Shown here: positions 1 through 8,922 of the stretch, one piece after another
Layout: each line of letters starts with the position of its first letter
Position numbering within the stretch: the first letter of the stretch is position 1
DNA from: Thalassobacillus sp. CUG 92003
Lineage (GTDB): Bacteria > Bacillota > Bacilli > Bacillales > Halobacillaceae
Length of the DNA: 64,000 nucleotides
Direction: 5' to 3'
Assembly (NCBI RefSeq): GCF_013618635.1
Contig: NZ_JABLSJ010000010.1
Span: forward strand, 62,001 to 126,000
The notes under the pieces: model-generated
The model's database searches: none
What the model saw: only the letters and a program-made list of their open reading frames with translations
Told to the model about the DNA's origin: nothing
Program-made: the position numbers and the translations under genes

Positions 1-847
1 CGGCGGTAAGACTGCCATTCATTTTTCCCATTAAACTTTTTGCAATGGGTAGTCCTAACCCTGTCCCACTCCCCGTTCTTGTATGATCTGCTTTATAAAA
101 ACGATCAAATAAATGATTAAAATCCTGCTCACTGATCTGGTTAACTGAGTTACTGATTATCAATATAACAGAGTGATCTGTTTGCTTTAGCTTGATAGAT
201 ACTGATCCTGTTGAATGCATGACTGCGTTGACAATTAAATTTTCAATAACGCGCCTGGCAGCGGAAGGATCGGTTGTTATCGTGCATTCACGATCTGGGA
301 TGTCGATCGCTGGTTTCAAATCCCTTTGATTAAATTCTTCGTAAAAACCCAACAGAACCTCTAGCGTCAATGAATTTAAATCGACCTTCCCCAATTTTAC
401 TGGGTAGTCTTCTTGTTCGATAATGGATAACTCGAAAAAGTCCTCAAGTAAGACCTTCAATCTTCTGGCACTACTTTTTATAATGCCGGTGTATTCTTTT
501 TTTACTTCTGGCGTTGTTTCATCTGATTCCAGGAAGTGTATGTAACCTAAAATGGAAGTCAACGGCGTACGAATATCATGTGATATGTAAGAAATCGCTT
601 GTTTTAATTCAATTTCAGATGAGCGCTTCTCCGCCTGTGCTTCTTTAGTTAAATCAATTTGTTTATTTATTTCCATAGCGAGCTCTTCAATATCTTCATC
701 GAAATAACCGAGGTTTATTTTTTTGGCAGTTACATCATAATTTAAATCATGGAGCTGCCGGGCTGCATGTCTTATTTCTTTCTTCAGAAAATAGTGGCGG
801 GTGAGTAACACTACAATGACGATGGCTAAAATTATGATATACAGCAT
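1..847 (-). CDS. sensor histidine kinase, C-terminus cut by window edge
   Basis: Two-component sensor kinase that would phosphorylate the response regulator encoded upstream in the same gene group. Read on the minus strand from an ATG at 847 preceded by GGAGCGGG. The N-terminus is one membrane segment (residues about 2-16) with no room for an extracellular sensor domain, followed by a linker, the H-box SHDIRTPLT (phospho-acceptor His90), an N-box near RVIENLIVNA and a G-box GSGTGLGLPIAKSL. The last residues lie outside the window. It is the last gene of a regulator-ATPase-permease-kinase series, the arrangement of antimicrobial-peptide sensing units in Firmicutes (BcrAB, YcbLMNO). Function as an envelope or peptide sensor is inferred from context. 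Confidence 0.9.
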   Translation of the reverse strand, partial: MLYIIILAIVIVVLLTRHYFLKKEIRHAARQLHDLNYDVTAKKINLGYFDEDIEELAMEINKQIDLTKEAQAEKRSSEIELKQAISYISHDIRTPLTSILGYIHFLESDETTPEVKKEYTGIIKSSARRLKVLLEDFFELSIIEQEDYPVKLGKVDLNSLTLEVLLGFYEEFNQRDLKPAIDIPDRECTITTDPSAARRVIENLIVNAVMHSTGSVSIKLKQTDHSVILIISNSVNQISEQDFNHLFDRFYKADHTRTGSGTGLGLPIAKSLMGKMNGSLTA

Positions 848-867
848 ACGACTCACCCGCTCCTTTC

Positions 868-1617
868 TTACTTTATTTCTTTCCGTTGGAAAATGAGGCT
901 CCCTATTACTCCAGCTGCCAGGTATGTCAACACAGGAATGACTACCATCATAACGACGTCATTATTCTCCAGCTTACTGACGTTCACAATATCATAAATT
1001 AACACAAACACAGAATGACTAATGATGGGTTCGAAAAATGGTACCTTAGCTGCCAGCACTTGCAGTGGCCAATCCACCATTAAGAATAATAATAGTAAAA
1101 ATCCTATTGTCTTCCCACTATCGGAAAATAGCGTCGCGAAAATAGCCATGATGGAGGCAAAAGCAGCTCCATAAAGCGCAATCAACCCTACCGTCTGAAA
1201 GTAGAAAGCCCATTCTGGCATGTCGTTAAAACCAAAATAAACAGCACTGGCACCAGTCATGAAAATAGGAAGGATTAAAGAGATCACGATTGCCCCAACA
1301 GAAAATATGGTCAATTTGGCAAAATAAATTCTTAATCTACTATTTCCTGATGAGGCGATGCTTTTCATCGTCCCAATCGAATATTCGCTCGTAATGAAGA
1401 ACCCGGCAAGAATACTTGGAATCAGCTTTACGATGTCTGCATGGACGCTAAGCACATTATTCAAATAGTAATCTTTAACAGGAGGCAGACCGAGATCTCC
1501 TCCATCAAACTCAAGAAGAGGAAACAGTATTGCGACGGCGATCAAAAGCCCTGTTAATACACGAAATGATCGGTCTCTTGTTAATTTAAACCATTCTGAT
1601 TTGATCAGGTTACCCAT
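868..1617 (-). CDS. ABC-2 type transporter permease
   Basis: Integral membrane subunit of an ABC exporter, 249 residues, with about six hydrophobic segments. The N-terminal pattern (KSEWFKLTRDRSFR just before the first membrane segment) is typical of the BcrB/YcbO/MutG type permeases that pair with BcrA-like ATPases. The start overlaps the end of the ATPase gene by 8 bases, so the two are translationally coupled. Substrate cannot be read from the sequence; bacitracin- or lantibiotic-like peptides are the usual substrates of this arrangement. An 20-base gap separates it from the histidine kinase gene. Confidence 0.85.
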   Translation of the reverse strand: MGNLIKSEWFKLTRDRSFRVLTGLLIAVAILFPLLEFDGGDLGLPPVKDYYLNNVLSVHADIVKLIPSILAGFFITSEYSIGTMKSIASSGNSRLRIYFAKLTIFSVGAIVISLILPIFMTGASAVYFGFNDMPEWAFYFQTVGLIALYGAAFASIMAIFATLFSDSGKTIGFLLLLFLMVDWPLQVLAAKVPFFEPIISHSVFVLIYDIVNVSKLENNDVVMMVVIPVLTYLAAGVIGSLIFQRKEIK

Positions 1618-2533
1618 TGGAGGCGCCCCCGATCCGTTTTGAAAAGTACGTTTCTAAATCTTCCCCCATCGGCATGAATTCCTTAATAACCAACTGTTGA
1701 TTTGTGAGCGTCTGCGAAACTTCACCTGGAACATCTACAAAATCAAACAATTTAATCGACCCATTCGGCATTACTTCAAAATCTTTCGTATTAAAATGGT
1801 TTTCTATGATAGTAGCTGCTTTGTTCGGGTCGTTTACTTTGATATGCAGATATTGCTGACATTTATCATTTAGCTCTTTAAGTGACATTTGCTCGATTAG
1901 TTTCCCATTATGAATAATGCCGTAATGCGTTGCTAATAAATGAAGTTCACTCAATATGTGACTTGAAATTAAGATGGTAATACCATATTCTTGATTGAGT
2001 TTTTTTAATAACCCCCGTATTTCCACTACTCCCATCGGATCTAATCCATTAATAGGCTCATCAAGAATAAGGAACTCTGGATCACCTAATAAAGCAATAG
2101 CAATACCTAAACGTTGCTTCATTCCCAGTGAAAAATTTTTGGCTTTCTTCTTTCCTGTATCATCTAAGCCGACAAGTGTAAGTGTTTTTTCTATACAGTC
2201 TTCCCCAGGTATCCCTTTTAAGAGACGGTGTGCTTCCAGGTTTTCGGCGGCCGTCATATTTGGATATAAGGCCGGCCCCTCAATAATCGTACCGATCCTT
2301 TTTCGAGCTTGAATCAAATTGTGTTCATTGCTCTTTCCGAATAACTCGATTTTGCCAGTGGTGGGTTTGGCAAGACCACATATCAGCCGGATCAAGGTGG
2401 ATTTTCCCGCTCCATTTTGTCCAATAAAGCCGTATATCTGTCCCTGCTTAATAGACACGTTCACTTTATCAAGCGCCATGTTATCCTGGTATTTCTTTGA
2501 CAACTGATTTGTTTGAAGTACATAGTCATCCAT
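1610..2533 (-). CDS. ABC transporter ATP-binding protein, BcrA/YcbN-like
   Basis: Cytoplasmic ATPase that would drive the adjacent ABC-2 permease. 307 residues: Walker A GQNGAGKST at about 38-46, signature SLGMKQR, Walker B FLILDEP followed by INGLDPMG, and an H-loop SSHILSE, then a C-terminal extension of about 80 residues as in BcrA-type proteins. The absence of a Gln-rich LSGGQ in favour of SLGMKQR is characteristic of this drug/peptide export subfamily. Lies between the response regulator and the permease; probable role is antimicrobial peptide export or immunity, inferred from family and neighbours. Confidence 0.88.
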   Translation of the reverse strand: MDDYVLQTNQLSKKYQDNMALDKVNVSIKQGQIYGFIGQNGAGKSTLIRLICGLAKPTTGKIELFGKSNEHNLIQARKRIGTIIEGPALYPNMTAAENLEAHRLLKGIPGEDCIEKTLTLVGLDDTGKKKAKNFSLGMKQRLGIAIALLGDPEFLILDEPINGLDPMGVVEIRGLLKKLNQEYGITILISSHILSELHLLATHYGIIHNGKLIEQMSLKELNDKCQQYLHIKVNDPNKAATIIENHFNTKDFEVMPNGSIKLFDFVDVPGEVSQTLTNQQLVIKEFMPMGEDLETYFSKRIGGASNG

Positions 2534-2636
2534 CTCGTTTTCCCCCTATCCTTACACTTTCACCTTTATTTTTGACTCACTTCATACTTTAAGGAGGAAA
2601 ACATAAGAAATGCTTAAGATCATCCTTAAGAAAACC

Positions 2637-3326
2637 TTAAGATTTAAGTTTATAGCCCATGCCCCAGACTGTTTCAATATACTCTTCCTCCGGGTCGGAC
2701 TTTAGAAGCTTACTTCTTAGATTACTCATATGGACATTAATCGTATTATCATCGCCATAGAAATTTTCATTCCAAACGCTCTCGAATAAATTGGCTTTTG
2801 TGAAAACCTTTTTGGGAGAGGAAATGAGTAATAACAAAATTTCATATTCCCTTACTGTTAATTTCAATTCATTCCCATTCACCGTCGCTGTCTTAAGGTC
2901 AGCATCCAATACAAGGTTTTTGTGACGAAACTGATGCGAGCCATGCGCATCCTTTCTTCGATATCGTCTTAAACAAGAATCAATTCTGGCAGAAACTTCC
3001 TCCACATCAAAAGGCTTTGTAATATAGTCATCCGCTCCCGTTCTCAAGCTGTCAACTTTTGTTTGCATTTCCTGCTTTGCAGAAATAATAATGACAGGAA
3101 CATGGCTCGCTTGATTTAAATTCAATAAGATCTGTTCCCCCGATAATCCGGGAAGCATAAGATCCAACAGAATCATGTCCCATTTTTGATTTTCTAAATA
3201 AATGGCTGCCTCACTTCCTGAATAGGCAGCCTTGGAAGAATATCCGTTTTTGTTAATGATATTACACAGTAAGCGATTAATATCACTATCGTCTTCAATG
3301 ACTAAAATCTTTATTAAATCATCCAT
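2637..3326 (-). CDS. OmpR-family response regulator
   Basis: DNA-binding response regulator, first gene of the group on the minus strand. N-terminal receiver domain with acidic pair ED/D near residues 11-13, phospho-acceptor Asp55 in LLDLMLPG, conserved SAK and KPF motifs, then a winged-helix output domain (from LTVREYEIL to WGMGYKL). A GTG 15 bases upstream also opens the frame, but GTGAGGATG places GAGG nine bases before the ATG at 3326, so that start is preferred. It likely controls the ATPase-permease pair downstream. Confidence 0.9.
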   Translation of the reverse strand: MDDLIKILVIEDDSDINRLLCNIINKNGYSSKAAYSGSEAAIYLENQKWDMILLDLMLPGLSGEQILLNLNQASHVPVIIISAKQEMQTKVDSLRTGADDYITKPFDVEEVSARIDSCLRRYRRKDAHGSHQFRHKNLVLDADLKTATVNGNELKLTVREYEILLLLISSPKKVFTKANLFESVWNENFYGDDNTINVHMSNLRSKLLKSDPEEEYIETVWGMGYKLKS

Positions 3327-3670
3327 AAATTTCATCCTCACAATTTTATATCCTTCCTATATTACTAAAGAGGTATAGAAATAGAGACAAAAAAAGAGAC
3401 AAGGTACCAATCAACGACCAAATCAACTTGAGAGGAGATACCCTGCCTGTACTTACCAGTATAGGATAATATACCTTAGCATATCAATTAAATCAATAGT
3501 ACCCTCAATTGGAAAGTCTCCCAATAAACGCTTTTTGCGAGCCTAGCTGGTAAGCGGACTCGTCCTTCTAGCATTAAAATTCTCATAAATAGACACGTTT
3601 TTTATAAGGCTCTGGATTGCAAAGCTATTTGGGGCATTTTTTAGGTTTAGTGTGGTGGTCCATTTGATAC
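3327..3670. other. intergenic region without a recognised gene
   Basis: About 340 bases between the divergently read response regulator and the cadC promoter. It is AT-rich and has only short chance reading frames. The promoter of the two-component/ABC group must lie at its left end, but no convincing hexamer pair was picked out. Confidence 0.5.
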
Positions 3671-3675
3671 TTGCA

Positions 3676-3727
3676 TTGACATTCAAATGATTGTTTGCAT
3701 ATACTATATACAAACAATCATTTGAAT
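3676..3727 (+). promoter_or_regulatory. cadC promoter overlapped by a 17-bp inverted-repeat operator
   Basis: A -35 TTGACA (3676-3681) and a -10 TATACT (3700-3705) are spaced 18 bases. A perfect inverted repeat with 17-base arms, ATTCAAATGATTGTTTG at 3681-3697 and its complement at 3711-3727, with a 13-base spacer, covers the -10 region. The TCAAAT...ATTTGA arms resemble known CadC operators, so binding of apo-CadC here would occlude RNA polymerase until Cd/Pb/Zn binds. Confidence 0.85.
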
Positions 3728-3744
3728 GAAAGCGGGTGCTTGAT

Positions 3745-4119
3745 ATGGCAAAGGATAATTGTGATGTTACCTGTATTCACCGCGATAAAGTCGATCGAAT
3801 AAAATCTGAAATAACCGATCATTCTATACCGGATGTGGGGATGATTTTCAAAGCCCTGGCTGATCCGACACGATTGAAGATTGCTTACGCTCTTGCGATG
3901 GAAGCAGAGCTGTGCGTCTGTGATGTAGCCAATATTGTAGAAGGGTCGAATGCGACCGCCTCTCATCATTTACGCCACTTAAAGAAGATGGGACTGGCCA
4001 AATATCGAAAAGAAGGTAAACTTGCCTACTATTCGTTAGACGATGACCACGTGAGGCAACTCGTTGAACTTGCCGTCACCCACCACAAGGAGATGAAGGA
4101 GCATGTCACAAGCATCTAA
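3745..4119 (+). CDS. cadC: CadC, ArsR/SmtB-family metal-responsive repressor
   Basis: Winged-helix repressor of the cad operon, released from DNA by Cd(II), Pb(II) or Zn(II). It has the CadC-type thiolate site: Cys6 and Cys10 in the N-terminal arm (NCDVTC) and Cys57/Cys59 in ELCVCD of the recognition region, plus an alpha-5 site with DDDH at 99-102 and HH at 113-114. The helix-turn-helix is around GSNATASHHLRHLKKMG. A GTG at 3736 is also in frame but the ATG at 3745 is better spaced from the purine-rich stretch. Overlaps cadA by 17 bases and follows its own operator. Confidence 0.92.
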   Translation: MAKDNCDVTCIHRDKVDRIKSEITDHSIPDVGMIFKALADPTRLKIAYALAMEAELCVCDVANIVEGSNATASHHLRHLKKMGLAKYRKEGKLAYYSLDDDHVRQLVELAVTHHKEMKEHVTSI

Positions 4120-6220
4120 AGAAACCTACCGCGTGCAGGGGTTTACATGTGCAAACTGCGCTAGCACGTTTGAAAAAAACATTAAGCGAATTGATGGCGT
4201 TGAAGATGCAACTGTGAACTTCGGCGCATCAAAAGTGACCGTCCACGGGGAAGCATCTATTTCCGATTTAGAAAAAGCAGGCTCATTTGAAAATTTGAAA
4301 GTGACACCCGAACATTCCTTCACGCCGGGTGAGAACAAGCAATCAATTTGGCAAGCGTACCGGCAGGAATGGTTCACGCTTTTCCTAGTGCTGGCTGGAT
4401 TTGCCTCCCATCTTACCGTTGGGGAATCCTATCTGACCATTCTCCTCTTCCTGGCCGCTGTCGTTGTCGGCGGAACATCCTTATTCATCACAGGGCTGAC
4501 AAACATCCGCCATTTACAATTTGATATGAAAACATTGATGACCATTGCCATCATCGGCGCTGTCAACATCGGAGAATGGGGCGAAGCAGCTGTGGTGGTG
4601 CTCTTATTTGCCATCAGTGAAGCCCTGGAATCGTACTCCATGGATAAAGCTCGCTACTCGATTCAATCCTTAATGGCACTCACCCCAGATGAAGCATGGG
4701 TGAGACGTTCAGGGAAAGAGTTTATGATCCCAACCAAAGACATTCAAGTAGGCGATGTGCTGTTAGTTAAACCAGGTCAGAAAGTCGCCATGGATGGATA
4801 TATATTAAACGGACATTCTGCTATCGAAGAAGCGGCCATTACCGGCGAAGCGATACCGGTGGAAAAGCGCGTGGAAGATAACGTATTTGCTGGGACGTTG
4901 AATAAGGAAGGCTTTCTTGAAGTTTATGTAACCAAAACTTCCGAAGATACGACACTTGCAAAAATCATTCATCTCGTAGAAGAGGCCCAGGCTGAAAAAG
5001 CCCCCTCCCAGCACTTTGTCGATCGCTTCGCCACCTACTATACCCCGGCTATTATGATCGCAGCTTTGGCGATAGCGGTGGTCCCGCCGTTATTTTTCGG
5101 CGCCGTTTGGTCCACATGGGTTTATCAGGGGCTTGCCGTCCTTGTCGTCGGATGTCCTTGTGCCCTCGTCATTTCAACACCGGTTTCCATTGTGACGGCA
5201 ATCGGCAACGCTGCCAAACAAGGCGTTTTAGTTAAAGGAGGCGTCTATCTTGAGGAGATGGGAAAAATTCAATCGCTTGCCTTTGACAAAACAGGGACTC
5301 TGACCAAAGGCTATCCTGAGGTCACTGACCTGCAGCTTATTCACTCCAACAATGCAAAGCAAACGTTGACCTGGATGGCAGCTTTAGAGACAAAATCGCA
5401 CCATCCCTTAGCCTCAGCCATTCTTGAAAAAGCAGCCCAAGAAGGTGTGATGGACGCAGCTGAGCAGTTGTCCGTCCACGACTTACAATCTGTAACCGGC
5501 AAAGGGATTAAGGCAAGCATTGAGCAAAAGCCGTATTTTATTGGAGCTGTCGATGACATGTCCGCTACCTTACCTCACGACGCAGCATCTAGGGTAGATC
5601 AATGGCGCTCGGAAGGAAAAACCGTCATGATGGCTGTTAGCGGGGATCACATTGAAGCACTCATCGCGGTCAAAGATACGGTTCGCGACGATAGCAAGGC
5701 CATTGTGCACAGGCTTCACCAGCTTGGAATCAAACACACCATTATGCTCACAGGGGATCACGCTAAGACGGCCGAACAAATGGCGCAAGAAACGGGCGTT
5801 TCCCGATATGAGGCTGAACTTCTCCCTCATGAAAAACGTGATTATATTAAACACTATCACCAGCAATACGGCAGTGTCGCCATGATCGGTGATGGCGTTA
5901 ACGACGCGCCTGCACTGGCTGCCTCCAATGTGGGCATTGCGATGGGCGGTGCCGGGACCGATACCGCTTTAGAAACAGCGGATATTGCGCTGATGGGAGA
6001 TGACTTAAGCAAGCTCCCTTTCACCGTGAAATTAAGTCGAAAAACGCTTGGGAATATTAAACAAAACATCAGCTTTGCGCTTATCATTAAACTCATTGCT
6101 CTCCTGCTCGTCATTCCGGGTTGGCTCACGCTCTGGATCGCTATTGTGGCGGATATGGGCGCGACCTTGCTTGTCACGTTGAATGGACTCAGACTATTGC
6201 GTGTCAAAGGCGATGATTAG
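4103..6220 (+). CDS. cadA: CadA, P1B-type cadmium/zinc/lead-transporting ATPase
   Basis: Membrane ATPase exporting soft divalent metals. 705 residues: one N-terminal heavy-metal-associated domain with CANC (Cys16, Cys19), actuator motif TGEAIP, transport-site CPC (Cys351-Cys353) in a membrane helix, phosphorylation motif DKTGT (Asp395), SHHPLA nucleotide-binding HP motif, and hinge GDGVND (Asp597). The CPC with the CadC partner points to Cd/Zn/Pb rather than copper. Translationally coupled to cadC by overlap; a terminator follows the stop codon. Confidence 0.95.
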   Translation: MSQASKETYRVQGFTCANCASTFEKNIKRIDGVEDATVNFGASKVTVHGEASISDLEKAGSFENLKVTPEHSFTPGENKQSIWQAYRQEWFTLFLVLAGFASHLTVGESYLTILLFLAAVVVGGTSLFITGLTNIRHLQFDMKTLMTIAIIGAVNIGEWGEAAVVVLLFAISEALESYSMDKARYSIQSLMALTPDEAWVRRSGKEFMIPTKDIQVGDVLLVKPGQKVAMDGYILNGHSAIEEAAITGEAIPVEKRVEDNVFAGTLNKEGFLEVYVTKTSEDTTLAKIIHLVEEAQAEKAPSQHFVDRFATYYTPAIMIAALAIAVVPPLFFGAVWSTWVYQGLAVLVVGCPCALVISTPVSIVTAIGNAAKQGVLVKGGVYLEEMGKIQSLAFDKTGTLTKGYPEVTDLQLIHSNNAKQTLTWMAALETKSHHPLASAILEKAAQEGVMDAAEQLSVHDLQSVTGKGIKASIEQKPYFIGAVDDMSATLPHDAASRVDQWRSEGKTVMMAVSGDHIEALIAVKDTVRDDSKAIVHRLHQLGIKHTIMLTGDHAKTAEQMAQETGVSRYEAELLPHEKRDYIKHYHQQYGSVAMIGDGVNDAPALAASNVGIAMGGAGTDTALETADIALMGDDLSKLPFTVKLSRKTLGNIKQNISFALIIKLIALLLVIPGWLTLWIAIVADMGATLLVTLNGLRLLRVKGDD

Positions 6221-6265
6221 CCCTAAGAAAGACACTCTTATGTCAAAGAAAGCTGAATGAAATAT

Positions 6266-6312
6266 CAAAATGCCGAACGATTTCGCTGAAATCAGTTCGG
6301 CATTTTGGTGAG
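6266..6312 (+). terminator. terminator after cadA, possibly bidirectional
   Basis: Stem CAAAATGCCGAAC (6266-6278) pairs perfectly with GTTCGGCATTTTG (6295-6307); the stem base is A/T-rich on both sides, so it can stop transcription from either side, including the convergent small gene. Its core is reused in a second terminator at 42424-42470. Confidence 0.8.
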
Positions 6313-6317
6313 AATTC

Positions 6318-6563
6318 TCATCTTCTATTATATGGTTTCTCTAAAGCCAACAAGTCTTCGTCTAAATTCATCACCTTTTGTTCCACCATCTGACGCGCTT
6401 CATGAACAGCTTTATTGTGTATGTAAGGCTCCAACTCTTTCATGAAAAAATCCAACAGTTGATCAGCGCCCAACTCCCCCAGCTGCTCCCCTCTTTCAAG
6501 CTCGAAGTATGTTTGAATATTCGTGATCACGTGTTCTTTTTCTTCTTTTCTCATGGATACCAT
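6318..6563 (-). CDS. DUF2164-family small protein
   Basis: An 81-residue cytoplasmic protein of unknown role. The central block QLGELGADQLLDFFMKELEP followed by YIHNKAV matches what is known of the DUF2164 family. Start is the ATG at 6563, seven bases after AAAGGAGG; an upstream in-frame extension to 6608 lacks this support. Convergent with cadA and divergent from the ynj-like operon. No function is proposed. Confidence 0.75.
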   Translation of the reverse strand: MVSMRKEEKEHVITNIQTYFELERGEQLGELGADQLLDFFMKELEPYIHNKAVHEARQMVEQKVMNLDEDLLALEKPYNRR

Positions 6564-6673
6564 CGTACTTCCTCCTTTTCTCAGCCGCAAAGGTACATCG
6601 CTTTGCAATCTGCTTGACTAATCGATTCATGTTATCAATAATGATAGCACATCGAACCGTCTAGGAGGTAAGC

Positions 6674-6772
6674 ATGTTAATTTGGAATCCCGCTCATGCC
6701 AATCACAACGAATTGAATGAGGACAACGTTAAAGCAAAGCTTCATGAAAGTTATACAGAATGGCTTTACTGA
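6674..6772 (+). CDS. possible 32-residue leader ORF before the ynj-like operon
   Basis: ATG at 6674 lies 5 bases after TAGGAGG and reads 32 codons to TGA at 6770. The sequence (MLIWNPAHANHNEL...) looks amino-acid-like and the same frame stays open after the TGA (WNDDGVHWRTQ...) until inside the signal peptide of the next gene. It may be a small protein, a leader peptide, or the remnant of a gene broken by the in-frame stop. No family recognised. Confidence 0.4.
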   Translation: MLIWNPAHANHNELNEDNVKAKLHESYTEWLY

Positions 6773-6836
6773 TGGAACGATGATGGTGTTCATTGGAGAA
6801 CACAAACAACGAAGCCTATTCAGCTTAGGAGGCATT

Positions 6837-8084
6837 ATGAAAACAATCACCCATACTATGCTATTATCATGCTTATTTATTCTTGCAGCCTGCAACAGTG
6901 ACCAAACACAGTCCCCCTCTGATGATAGATTATCCGCTTTGCTCGACCAACCATGGAATAAAATCACAGAAGAGGCTGAGAGCTCCACGGTGAATTTCTA
7001 TATGTGGGGTGGCGACGAGGGGATCAATACGTATATCGATGAGTGGGTGACTCCCAAACTCAAGCAACAATACAACATAACGTTGAAGCGCATCCCTTTG
7101 GACACCCCGGAAATTTTGCAGAAATTAAATAATGAAAAGCGCGCTGACCAAGAAGAGGGCAGTGTCGATATCGTTTGGATTAACGGAGAAAATTTTAAAA
7201 AAGCCAAGGAAAACGGTCTGTTAGCAGGGTCTTTCACAGAAAAGCTTCCTAACTTCAATCCCTATTATGATACGGATTCAGATGCCCTACAAACAGATTT
7301 CGGAACCAGTGTCGAAGGAATGGAGGCCCCGTGGGGAAAGGTTCAATTCGTTTTCCACTACAATCAAACAAAAGTTGATTCCCCTCCGGAATCGTTTAAG
7401 GAGTTAAAAGCGTGGATTCATGAACACCCTGGCCGTTTCACCTATCCCAATCCGCAAAGTTTTACCGGTAACGCCTTTGTTCGGCACCTCCTCTATAAAC
7501 ACGCCAGCGAACCTGCCGACATTTACAATCAGCCGTTAGACAAAGAACAAATAGCACCTGCCGCCGAAGGAACATGGAATTACTTATCCGATATCAAACC
7601 CGATCTGTGGCGCGAGGGTAATCATTATCCTAATTCACTGACAGAACTTGACCGGCTTTACAGCGAAGGTGAGGTGTGGATAACCATGGGGTATAATGAG
7701 GCGCGGGCAGAATCGTTGATTGAAGATGGGGTCTTTCCTGATTCCACACGTTCGTTTGTGATGAAACCGGGATCGATCGGCAACACGCATTTTCTATCGA
7801 TACCGTATAACAGCACCAATATGGCGGGTGCTATGACAGCCATTAACTTCATGCTGAGTCCTGAAGCTCAACTTGAAAAATTGCAGCCTTCACCCTGGGG
7901 AGAAAACACGCCGATTCAACTGGACCAACTAGATCCCGAGCAACGAGAAGCGTTTAAAAACGTGAAACGTGGTGAGAGTGTGCTGCCTCAGGAAAAATTG
8001 GAGACAAGCTTCTTGCCGGAATCAGACGCCGCTTACGTGGATTGGATCAAGGAGCAATGGTTTAATGAAATCGCTCAAAACTAA
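6837..8084 (+). CDS. YnjB-like ABC transporter substrate-binding lipoprotein
   Basis: Extracytoplasmic solute receptor, 415 residues. The ATG at 6837 follows TTAGGAGG and gives a lipoprotein signal peptide with lipobox LAAC (Cys20), so the protein is anchored on the outer face of the membrane. The mature part begins with a YnjB-type block (TVNFYMWGGDEGINTYI) and a DIVWINGENF segment. A longer in-frame ORF to 6717 has no supporting site. Overlaps the permease gene by 20 bases. The substrate of YnjB proteins is not established. Confidence 0.85.
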   Translation: MKTITHTMLLSCLFILAACNSDQTQSPSDDRLSALLDQPWNKITEEAESSTVNFYMWGGDEGINTYIDEWVTPKLKQQYNITLKRIPLDTPEILQKLNNEKRADQEEGSVDIVWINGENFKKAKENGLLAGSFTEKLPNFNPYYDTDSDALQTDFGTSVEGMEAPWGKVQFVFHYNQTKVDSPPESFKELKAWIHEHPGRFTYPNPQSFTGNAFVRHLLYKHASEPADIYNQPLDKEQIAPAAEGTWNYLSDIKPDLWREGNHYPNSLTELDRLYSEGEVWITMGYNEARAESLIEDGVFPDSTRSFVMKPGSIGNTHFLSIPYNSTNMAGAMTAINFMLSPEAQLEKLQPSPWGENTPIQLDQLDPEQREAFKNVKRGESVLPQEKLETSFLPESDAAYVDWIKEQWFNEIAQN

Positions 8085-8922
8085 ACCTTACCTTATATTA
8101 TTAGCACCTGGACTCTTATTCCTCGTGCTTCCTTTTTACGCATGGGTAGCCGGAGTTGGTGAAAGCTTCGGTTTTGAGGATTCACCGACACTCGCCTACT
8201 ATTCGGACCTCTTTCATTCCGAGCGGTTTCTCGCTTCACTGGGATTCAGTTTAAGAACATCACTCGTTGCTACGATCCTGGCTGACACAATCGGCTTTTT
8301 GATTACAAGATGGTGTTATGCAAGTTTAACGACATACGCTCACCGCCTGACGGTTTGGCTCCCGATGCTCTTTCCGCATTTTGTATGGGGATATGTCGTC
8401 ATTTTAATCGTATCTGAAACGGGAGTGGCCGCTCAGTTATTGGAGCAATGGGGTTGGATCAGTTCGGAGGCATTTCCGGTCCTTACCCGTGACCAGCACG
8501 GCATCGGTATTATTCTGACGTATGTCTGGAAGGAAGTCCCGTTCGTTATTTTAATGCTCTACCCTGTTTACGCCACGATGTCGAACGAGTTGAAAGACGT
8601 AGTGGCCACGGTAGGCGGAGGGCGATTCCAACAATTCAAGACCGTGGAATGGCCGAACATACTTCCGACGCTTTTCGAGACATCCCTCATTATTTTCTCG
8701 TTTACGTTAACTGCTTATGAGGTGCCTGCATTACTAGGAACAACGTTTCCCGAAATGGTCTCGGTCTTAAGCTATCAATGGTTTTACAGCAGTGACTGGG
8801 ACGAGCGTCATTTGGCATTTGCCGCCATGGCTCTGTTCAGTATGATCATTCTATTCGTGACATTGATCGGCTATCTCTTCCTTAATAAAAGAAGATGGCT
8901 CATGACGAAAGGACAATCATGA
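8065..8922 (+). CDS. ABC transporter permease, N-terminal-half counterpart of YnjC
   Basis: Membrane permease of 285 residues with about six hydrophobic segments and a binding-protein-dependent permease loop around ELKDVVATVGGGRFQQFKTVEWP, which contacts the ATPase. ATG at 8065 is 10 bases after AAGGAG and overlaps the receptor gene. E. coli YnjC carries two such permease domains in one chain; here they are encoded by two genes. Operates with the next permease and the ATPase. Confidence 0.85.
   Translation: MKSLKTKPYLILLAPGLLFLVLPFYAWVAGVGESFGFEDSPTLAYYSDLFHSERFLASLGFSLRTSLVATILADTIGFLITRWCYASLTTYAHRLTVWLPMLFPHFVWGYVVILIVSETGVAAQLLEQWGWISSEAFPVLTRDQHGIGIILTYVWKEVPFVILMLYPVYATMSNELKDVVATVGGGRFQQFKTVEWPNILPTLFETSLIIFSFTLTAYEVPALLGTTFPEMVSVLSYQWFYSSDWDERHLAFAAMALFSMIILFVTLIGYLFLNKRRWLMTKGQS

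Noticed and set aside
6674-6960. TGA read as tryptophan or selenocysteine in the ORF before the ynj-like receptor
   Set aside because: No selenocysteine element was seen and TGA is used as an ordinary stop throughout the window; kept only as a short ORF.
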